NCBI RefSeq assembly: GCF_020524545.1
Contig: NZ_JAIVLG010000001.1
Coordinates: 558,001-622,000 of the forward strand
Direction of reading: 5' to 3'
DNA: 64,000 nucleotides
From: Microbacterium paraoxydans
GTDB taxonomy: Bacteria; Actinomycetota; Actinomycetes; Actinomycetales; Microbacteriaceae
This document shows positions 58,131 to 64,000 of the stretch, one piece after another. A program made the translations under genes and the position numbers. The notes under the pieces were generated by a model. That model did no database searches, had not been told where the DNA came from, and saw only the letters and a list, made by a program, of their open reading frames with translations. Within the stretch, counting starts at the first letter, position 1; each line of letters starts with the position of its first letter.

Positions 58131-58855
58131 TCGTCCGCGCGCTTCGAGCCCACGCCCGCACGTTCACCGGGGACGTCGTCCTCCTCTGGGTGGCGGTCGC
58201 GGCATTCGTGCTGTCGATCTCGATGGCGACGAGCATCCCCGCGGAGATCGCGGAGGCACCGGCCGACGCCCGCGCCGCGCTCGCTGCACCGTTCAGCGCC
58301 GTGCTCGCTACGTACGGCGCTGTTCTGGCGGCCGTCTACGGCTCCTTCCGATACACCCTCGACCGGCGGGACGGCGTCGTCGCGCAGCGACTGATGCTGC
58401 AGAGCCGGTGGGTGACGCTGATCACCCGCGCACTCGCGTCCGCGCTCGGCGGCGCGGTCGTCGCCGGCGTGGCGCTCCTGGGAGGAAACATCGCGCTGGC
58501 CGTCGCGATGGGCGGTGTCCCGGTGAGCTGGGCATCGGTGGGATCCACCCTGGCCGTGGGCGCCGGTGCAGGCCTGTGGGGCATGGCGGTGGGCGTCATC
58601 GTCCAGAGCCATCTCGTGGCTCTCTTCGTCGCTTCCATGTCTCTCGGGAGCGCCGTCCTCGTCGCGATGCTCTGGAACGCCGCCGCCCGCGGCATGCCGC
58701 TGATCGCGCTGCTCGAGGCATTCGGATTCGACGTCGCCGCCGTGGGGATGTCGCCGCATGACGGGCCCAGCAGCGCCGTGCCGGTCGCCGCCGGGTGGAT
58801 GCTGGCGGCTCTCGTCGCGGGGGGAGCCACCCTCCTGCGCCGCGACGTGAAGTAA
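58127..58855 (+). CDS. Daptide-cluster ABC transporter permease 2
   Basis: The 242-residue membrane protein has about six hydrophobic segments, including VVLLWVAVAAFVLSISMATS, and a cytoplasmic SFRYTLDRRDGVVAQRLML loop that parallels YGVTREYYYGSMDRTL in permease 1. Both are probably subunits of one ABC-2-type exporter. It is the last gene of the cluster. No terminator is evident before trhO. Confidence 0.82.
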   Translation: MIVRALRAHARTFTGDVVLLWVAVAAFVLSISMATSIPAEIAEAPADARAALAAPFSAVLATYGAVLAAVYGSFRYTLDRRDGVVAQRLMLQSRWVTLITRALASALGGAVVAGVALLGGNIALAVAMGGVPVSWASVGSTLAVGAGAGLWGMAVGVIVQSHLVALFVASMSLGSAVLVAMLWNAAARGMPLIALLEAFGFDVAAVGMSPHDGPSSAVPVAAGWMLAALVAGGATLLRRDVK

Positions 58856-58901
58856 GGGTTTCGCGCCGCGCCGGGGTTCGGAGCGGCACGGGGTCACGAC
58901 G

Positions 58902-58907
58902 TAGGAT
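58902..58907 (+). promoter_or_regulatory. -10 box TAGGAT for trhO
   Basis: TAGGAT is followed by six bases and the GTG at 58914, a leaderless arrangement. Confidence 0.5.
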
Positions 58908-58913
58908 CCCTAG

Positions 58914-59804
58914 GTGGCAACCCCCAAGATCGTCCTCTTCTATGCGTTCACGCCCCTGGCCGACCCCGAGGCCGTCCGTGTCTGGCAACGCGACCTCGGC
59001 GAGGCACTCGGCCTGCGTGGACGCCTGCTCATCTCGAAGGACGGGATCAACGGCACACTCGGTGGCGACATCGGTGTGCTGAAGAAGTGGCTGCGATCTT
59101 TCCGCTCCTACGCGCCGTTCGCCGACGCGGACATCAAGTGGAGCGAGGGAACGGGGCTGGACGCCGACGGGCGCAGCCTCGACTTTCCCAAGCTCAGTGT
59201 GAAGGTGCGCGATGAGATCGTCTCGTTCGGCGCGCCCGGCGAACTGCGCGTCGACGCGCACGGTGTCGTCGGCGGAGGCACGCGACTGACGCCCGAAGAA
59301 CTGCACGGTCTGATCGACGAGCGTGGAGACGAGGTGGTCTTCTTCGACGGCCGGAACGCCCTCGAGGCGCAGATCGGGAGGTTCCGCGGCGCGGTCGTGC
59401 CCGACACCGAGACGACCAGGGACTTCGTGAGACTGCTCGATTCCGGCGCTTACGACGACCTCAAGGGCAAGCCCGTGGTCACCTACTGCACGGGCGGGAT
59501 CCGCTGCGAGGTGCTGTCCAGCCTGATGACGGCGCGCGGCTTCGGCGAGGTGTACCAGCTCGAGGGCGGTATCGTCCGCTACGGCGAGAAGTACGGCGAC
59601 GACGGTCTGTGGGACGGATCGCTCTACGTGTTCGACGGCCGCGGATCGGTCGACTTCTCCGACCATGCGCGCGTGATCGGCGAGTGCGTCGGGTGCGGCA
59701 CCCCGACCAAACGCACGGCGAACTGTCCCGACCTGTCGTGCCGCTCGCAGTTCGTCGTGTGCGAGGCCTGCGTGGCCGTGCCTTGCACGGCCCATGCCGC
59801 CTGA
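58914..59804 (+). CDS. trhO: tRNA uridine(34) hydroxylase (rhodanese-type)
   Basis: The 296-residue protein has an N-terminal acylphosphatase-like domain ([25 protein letters not shown]) and a rhodanese domain with catalytic Cys192 in [10 protein letters not shown]. The C-terminal region has several cysteines ([26 protein letters not shown]) that may bind Zn. TrhO makes 5-hydroxyuridine at tRNA wobble positions. It uses a GTG start after a leaderless -10. It is convergent with the TgpA-type gene, whose stop is three bases away. Confidence 0.9.
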   Translation: MATPKIVLFYAFTPLADPEAVRVWQRDLGEALGLRGRLLISKDGINGTLGGDIGVLKKWLRSFRSYAPFADADIKWSEGTGLDADGRSLDFPKLSVKVRDEIVSFGAPGELRVDAHGVVGGGTRLTPEELHGLIDERGDEVVFFDGRNALEAQIGRFRGAVVPDTETTRDFVRLLDSGAYDDLKGKPVVTYCTGGIRCEVLSSLMTARGFGEVYQLEGGIVRYGEKYGDDGLWDGSLYVFDGRGSVDFSDHARVIGECVGCGTPTKRTANCPDLSCRSQFVVCEACVAVPCTAHAA

Positions 59805-59806
59805 GG

Positions 59807-62074
59807 TCAGGCAGCGACCCCGGGTTCCGCGGCACGGGGAGCGTACAGCGACCGGGGCAACAGCGCCGCCCGCAGCCGCGCCGGCCGATCCACGCTCCGG
59901 CGCAACGCCCGCAGCACCTCGTCGAGCGGCTCGGTGAGATCGGTCTGCACCTCGACCGAACGTGCGTAGTTCGTCTGCTCGACCGCATCCGTCAGCCGTC
60001 GGATCGCCGCAGCCCCCACCCGGCCCTCGCGCGCCAGGCCGGCCGCACGAACTCGCGGGGTGTCGGCGTCGGAGACCGGCAGCTGCAGGTCGATCAGGGT
60101 GTCGCGGAGCTCCGCCCATGCCGCTGCAGGATCGCCGCGTCTCGCCTGCGCGAAGCGTCGGCGACGTTCGATGACGCGGATCGATGCCGGTACCAGCAAC
60201 AGCGCGACGACACCGAAGGCGATGAGCGTGACCGGCGTCGGATCGAGACGCCGCTGCGTGGTGCCGTCGGCCGAGTCGCCCCCGGTGTCCGCGCGGTCGA
60301 TCTCCGGTCCAGAGGTCTCCTCGCTCTGCGGGGCCGTGGTCGGCGCAGGGGTGGAGGGGGATCCCGAGTCGCCGCCCTGCGTGACCCCCGCTCGGAACGC
60401 GGTGGGCACGCCCAAGGAGGCGGTGGGCTCGAACGGCACCCAGCCGATACCGGGGAAGAGCACCTCGGGCCAGGAGTGCAACTGGTCGCTGGTCACGGAG
60501 AAGACCGACTCGCTGCCGCGCTTCTCGTCGGTGAGTGAGCCGGGAAGGTACCCGACGACGATGCGCACCTGCATTCCCAGGCTCTCCGCCATGAGCGCGA
60601 ACGCCCCCGCGAAGTGCACGCAGTATCCCGAACGCACGTCGAGGAACCGCGCGACGGCTTCGGCGCCGGTGCCGTCGAAGCCCTCCTCCACCGGCGTCTC
60701 CAGCGAGTACGTGAACTGCGAGCGGAACCAGTTCTGCAGTGCGATCAGCCGGTCGTAGTCGGTGCTTGCGGCGGCTGTCACCTCGGCGGCACGCTCCGCG
60801 ATGATCTCGGGCAGCTCCACCGGCTCGGCGTCGGGATCGACCACCGGGGATGCCGCGTCGATCGCACGGATCTGCTCGAGCGTCGGAACCAGGCGCGACG
60901 AGGTGACGGTGTAGTCGTTCCCCACCGCATCGGCACTGCGCGAGAAGAGAGTGCGGTTGAGGGGAGACACCCGCCAGGAACCGCTGAGCCCCTGTACCTC
61001 GGTGGCGGGATACGGGACGGGCAACCACGAGCTCGACATGCGGAGCACACGGATGGACGTGTTCTCCTCCTCCGTCGCGATCTCCGGCCCCCATTCCGGA
61101 GCGCCGAACCCGTCGTCCTGCGACTGAAGATCGCCCCGGTCCGGCTGCCACACCCGACCGTCGAACCGGGAGAGCGTCGTCAGCCGCAAGTAGGGGGCGA
61201 CGTCGGCCTTCGCAGCGATGGTCAGCACTTCGACCGGATTGGGCTGGCGCAGGTCATCGCCCAGACGCAACGAGGCATCGACGGTGACCCCGACACCGGT
61301 GCCGGCCATGCTCGTCGCCACCGGAAGCGCGGGGGCGATCACCAAGGTCGTCACCAGAGCGGCGGCCCCGACGCCCATGGCGACCGAAAGCGAGGACTTT
61401 CGAGGGGATTCCGGGTGTCGACTCGCGGTGTACCGGAACAGGAAGAGCGTGACCACGCCGAACAGCACGAACCACACGACATTGGTCTCGCCGAGGGTGA
61501 TGATCATCGGGACGGCTCCGACGATGCCCGTCAGCAGCGTCGCCAGCACCGCGGAACGGTGCGCCACCAGGTGATCGACCAGGATCGCGACGATCGCGAA
61601 GCCGGCGGACAGGGCAGCGGTGAGGGCGGGCGAGGCGTCCAACGGCGCGGAGCCGAAGACGACCGCTTCGAAGGCAGCCGCGCCGAGCGTGCCGAACACG
61701 GCGACCGTCGTCGGCGTCGGCAGCACGCCGAAGAACGCGGTGTCGCCGGACACCAGCAGGGTCACCACCGCGATCGCGACCACGATCTGACCGAGGAACG
61801 TCCCCGCGTCCCGGAGCCAGGCGGCCTGTCGGCGCAGCAGCCGTCGCAGGAGCATCCCGCCACCCGTCACGGCGACGATCACGATCAGGACGGAAGACGA
61901 CCAGGCTCCGGGCGAGATCACCGATGTGTACGGCCACATCGCCACGATCGTCGCTGTCGCGGCCAGCGCGCCGGGGCCGAACACACCGGTCGGCTCTTCC
62001 TCGTCGCGGTGCCAGGTCGGTGCCGCGTGCGCGGGGCGGGCCGCGGTCTGCGGGGGCTGCTCAGCGCGGAACAT
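59807..62074 (-). CDS. TgpA-like transmembrane transglutaminase-family protein
   Basis: The 755-residue protein has an N-terminal DUF3488-type membrane region with about eight spans, a large extracytoplasmic domain with a transglutaminase core (SGYCVHFAGAFALMAESLG, DQLHSWPEVLFPGIGWVPFEPT, with Cys and His of the triad), a Pro/Thr/Ser-rich linker, a further span and a cytosolic DUF4129 tail. TgpA-type proteins work with DUF58 and MoxR partners, which follow upstream in the same operon. Its role in envelope biology is not known for this group. The ATG overlaps the DUF58 gene. Confidence 0.88.
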   Translation of the reverse strand: MFRAEQPPQTAARPAHAAPTWHRDEEEPTGVFGPGALAATATIVAMWPYTSVISPGAWSSSVLIVIVAVTGGGMLLRRLLRRQAAWLRDAGTFLGQIVVAIAVVTLLVSGDTAFFGVLPTPTTVAVFGTLGAAAFEAVVFGSAPLDASPALTAALSAGFAIVAILVDHLVAHRSAVLATLLTGIVGAVPMIITLGETNVVWFVLFGVVTLFLFRYTASRHPESPRKSSLSVAMGVGAAALVTTLVIAPALPVATSMAGTGVGVTVDASLRLGDDLRQPNPVEVLTIAAKADVAPYLRLTTLSRFDGRVWQPDRGDLQSQDDGFGAPEWGPEIATEEENTSIRVLRMSSSWLPVPYPATEVQGLSGSWRVSPLNRTLFSRSADAVGNDYTVTSSRLVPTLEQIRAIDAASPVVDPDAEPVELPEIIAERAAEVTAAASTDYDRLIALQNWFRSQFTYSLETPVEEGFDGTGAEAVARFLDVRSGYCVHFAGAFALMAESLGMQVRIVVGYLPGSLTDEKRGSESVFSVTSDQLHSWPEVLFPGIGWVPFEPTASLGVPTAFRAGVTQGGDSGSPSTPAPTTAPQSEETSGPEIDRADTGGDSADGTTQRRLDPTPVTLIAFGVVALLLVPASIRVIERRRRFAQARRGDPAAAWAELRDTLIDLQLPVSDADTPRVRAAGLAREGRVGAAAIRRLTDAVEQTNYARSVEVQTDLTEPLDEVLRALRRSVDRPARLRAALLPRSLYAPRAAEPGVAA

Positions 62075-63251
62075 CGCCGACTCCGATCCGCGCCGTGACC
62101 GCGTCCTCCCAGGCGTCCGCGATGACGGGCCCGAGCGCCACCGCCGTCCACCCGTGCGGAGTCGCCGCTTCTGCGGCGCCGGGCAGCAGATCCGTGCTGA
62201 ACAGCATCGGCGCGGCGGCACCGGCCGGACGCAGCCGGGCCGCGTCCTCCTCGTCGAGTCGGCCGGTGATGAAGACCAGTGGTCCTGGCGGGGTGCCACC
62301 GATGAGCGTCGCCAGATCTCGGCTCTCCCCCCGGGGCGCGACCATCGCGAGCGCCACCAGCAGTCCGTCGCGATCGTCCTCGTGCCCGCGCAGCGCACCG
62401 AGCAGCGAACCGGCACTGTCGATCACGTCGACGCTGTACCCCTCGGAGGCGAGGTGCACGGCTGCAGAGGCGCAGAGCGAGACGGCGGTCTCGAACGTCG
62501 GGTCGGCGTCGGAGCCCGGCGCCTCCCAGCGGGCGGCACTGCGATCGAGGACGACGACTGCGTCGGGGCTGGACTCCTCCTCTTCCTGGCGCACCATCAG
62601 CTGCCCGCGGTGGGCGGTCGCACGCCAGTGGATGCGGCGCATCGAGTCGCCGGGGATGTAGCCGCGCGGCGAGAGGTTGTCGCTGCCCTGTCCGAGCCGC
62701 GTCGATGACGTGTGCGCGGTTCCGCCGGCGGCTCCGACGCGCACGGCCAGCGGGGCGAGCGCGAACACCTCGGGGACGACGGTGATGCTGCGGGTCTCTC
62801 CGAACGCCTGTTCGCGCTGGGCGAGGCCGAACGGGTCGACGGTGCGCAGCATCAGCGGACCGAGCGGCCAGACGCCCCGTCGCACCCCGGTGATCGAATA
62901 CGTGAGCCGACCCGTCTCGGGAGGGTACTCACCGCCGGAGTCGCCGGCGACCGCGTCGGGGAGGACGTCGTGCCAGAGTCCGCGTGGCACCCGCAGCGCG
63001 CGGAGCGCGATCCGGACCGTCACGCGCGAGGTCTCGGACACGGTGAGCAGATCGGTCGAGATCTGACGGGTGACCGTCCCGGAACGCCGTGGCAGACGGA
63101 CGGCGAGGAGCGAGAACACGGTGAGAGCGGCCAGCAGCAGACCGATGTAGAGGAGGATGCGGGTGCCGAGGACGTTGGCGGCGATCACGCAGCACAGCGC
63201 GGCGACGAGAGCGCCGGCTCCGCGGCCGGTGAGGGGTCGGCGTCTTCGCAT
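62061..63251 (-). CDS. DUF58-domain protein
   Basis: The 396-residue protein has two N-terminal membrane spans (LVAALCCVIAANVLGTRILLYIGLLLAALTVF) and then a DUF58 domain with SPRGYIPGDSMRRIHWRATAHRGQLMVRQ near residues 192-222, followed by a VWA-like DAVVVLDRS. DUF58 proteins pair with MoxR ATPases. It overlaps the TgpA gene by 14 bases and is preceded by moxR with a short gap. Confidence 0.92.
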   Translation of the reverse strand: MRRRRPLTGRGAGALVAALCCVIAANVLGTRILLYIGLLLAALTVFSLLAVRLPRRSGTVTRQISTDLLTVSETSRVTVRIALRALRVPRGLWHDVLPDAVAGDSGGEYPPETGRLTYSITGVRRGVWPLGPLMLRTVDPFGLAQREQAFGETRSITVVPEVFALAPLAVRVGAAGGTAHTSSTRLGQGSDNLSPRGYIPGDSMRRIHWRATAHRGQLMVRQEEEESSPDAVVVLDRSAARWEAPGSDADPTFETAVSLCASAAVHLASEGYSVDVIDSAGSLLGALRGHEDDRDGLLVALAMVAPRGESRDLATLIGGTPPGPLVFITGRLDEEDAARLRPAGAAAPMLFSTDLLPGAAEAATPHGWTAVALGPVIADAWEDAVTARIGVGDVPR

Positions 63252-63261
63252 GATCGACCGG

Positions 63262-64000
63262 TCAGGAACGTGTCGCGACGGGGACCCGCACCCGTTCGAC
63301 GATCTGGGTGAGTGCGGCCTCGACCGGCTGGGCTCCCGCGCGGTGGGCGCCGCGCGCCGGCAGCAGCCGGTGGGCGAGGACCGGGATGAGCAGGGCTGTG
63401 ATGTCGTCGGGGATGACGTAATCGCGACCGTCCAGCGCCGCCCACACCTTCGCGGCGCGGATCAGCTGCAGGGTCGCCCGCGGGCTGGCACCGAGGTGCA
63501 GGTTCGGGTCGGAACGGGTCGCCTGGGCGAGCGCGACCGTGTACTCCTCCAGCGCGGGGGCGACGTGGACCGAGCGCGCCCAGGCGATGAGCTGGGAGAT
63601 GGCGGTCGCATCGGCGACGGGCGACAGGGCGGCGAGCGGGTTCACCACATCGCGCTGGCGCAGCATGAGGGCCTCGGCTGCGGCGTCCGGATACCCCATC
63701 GAGATGCGCATCATGAAGCGGTCGCGCTGGGCCTCGGGGAGCGCGTAGGTCCCCTCCATCTCGAGCGGGTTCTGCGTCGCCACCACCAGGAACGGTGTCG
63801 GGAGCAGGTGGGTCGATCCGTCGACCGTGACCTGACCCTCCTCCATCGCTTCGAGAAGAGCCGACTGCGTCTTGGGGGAGGAGCGGTTGATCTCATCGGC
63901 GATCACGATGTGCGCGAACACCGCGCCGCGCTTGAACTCGAACTCCTGATCGACCGGGTTGTACACCGAGACGCCGGTGACGTCGCCGGGCAGCAGGTCG
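63262..64000 (-). CDS. MoxR-family AAA ATPase (5' end outside window)
   Basis: About 245 C-terminal residues are present. The visible part runs from DLLPGDVTG through Walker B IVIADEINRSSPKTQSALLEAMEE, sensor 1 VVATQNPLEMEGTYALPEAQRDRFMM, and the lid with HLGASPRATLQLIRAAKVWAAL. The Walker A region lies outside the window. MoxR ATPases act as chaperones with DUF58 proteins. The stop lies 10 bases before the DUF58 start. The upstream end of the operon is not visible. Confidence 0.95.
   Translation of the reverse strand, partial: DLLPGDVTGVSVYNPVDQEFEFKRGAVFAHIVIADEINRSSPKTQSALLEAMEEGQVTVDGSTHLLPTPFLVVATQNPLEMEGTYALPEAQRDRFMMRISMGYPDAAAEALMLRQRDVVNPLAALSPVADATAISQLIAWARSVHVAPALEEYTVALAQATRSDPNLHLGASPRATLQLIRAAKVWAALDGRDYVIPDDITALLIPVLAHRLLPARGAHRAGAQPVEAALTQIVERVRVPVATRS

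Noticed and set aside
49179..58855. The daptide cluster as an integrated island at tRNA-Ser
   Set aside because: The tRNA is on the minus strand with its 3' end facing away from the cluster, and no integrase or repeat of the tRNA 3' end is seen. Adjacency is not evidence of integration.

Overview
This 64 kb window is high-GC chromosomal DNA from an actinobacterium of the Microbacteriaceae, most likely Microbacterium. The support is the gene content (ramB/aceA, secE-nusG-rplKA-rplJL, MoxR/DUF58/TgpA), many promoters that appear to be leaderless, and two systems first described in Microbacterium: riboflavin catabolism (rca) and daptide RiPP biosynthesis (mpa). Names were assigned by reading the translations; no database search was run.

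Layout. 1-2301: start of isocitrate lyase (aceA) divergent from its RamB-type regulator. 2325-3437: hypothetical protein. 3551-10281: riboflavin-degradation locus with an ABC importer, riboflavin lyase (rcaE), ribokinase (rcaD), a PadR regulator, flavin reductase (rcaB) and stand-alone riboflavin kinase (rcaA). A 16-bp palindrome, TAGTCAA-N2-TTGACTA, lies in front of both operons. 10296-20098: putrescine/GABA catabolism with PucR regulator, gabT, putrescine oxidase, universal stress protein, APC permease and two aldehyde dehydrogenases. 20211-27169: a PNPOx-fold protein, a PoxB-type enzyme, and an Hsp90-like protein paired with a large TPR protein. 27364-30302: tRNA-Trp, secE, nusG, rplK, rplA. 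30418-32413: a YdhG-like protein and a lysE/lysG export pair. 32618-35613: a five-gene secreted-fibre-like operon with SipW-type signal peptides, a SipW-type peptidase and an LASTG-anchored protein. 35649-37579: YqaJ nuclease and a frameshifted AbiEi/DUF559-like gene. 37763-38683: rplJ-rplL behind an attenuator-like leader. 38765-43571: LacI-controlled sugar ABC transporter. 43670-46274: cystathionine beta-synthase and cystathionine gamma-synthase/lyase. 46436-49116: MFS drug exporter, PAP2 phosphatase, GNAT. 49179-49262: tRNA-Ser. 49454-58855: complete daptide cluster. 58914-64000: trhO and the TgpA-DUF58-MoxR operon, whose moxR is cut by the window end.

How genes work together. In the rca locus the importer would bring in riboflavin, RcaA and RcaB would supply reduced FMN, RcaE would cleave riboflavin to lumichrome and ribose, and RcaD would phosphorylate the ribose. 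In the putrescine locus, Puo makes 4-aminobutanal, one dehydrogenase gives GABA, GabT gives succinate semialdehyde and the other dehydrogenase gives succinate. In the daptide cluster, three short precursors ending in Thr are decarboxylated oxidatively, transaminated and N-methylated at the C-terminus, cleaved by an M50 protease and exported by an ABC transporter.

The least explained features are the daptide dehydrogenase that seems to lack its metal ligands, the duplicated recognition-type protein beside it, the shared rca operator, the SipW/LASTG operon, the Hsp90-TPR pair, and a 54-bp interspersed palindrome present three times.
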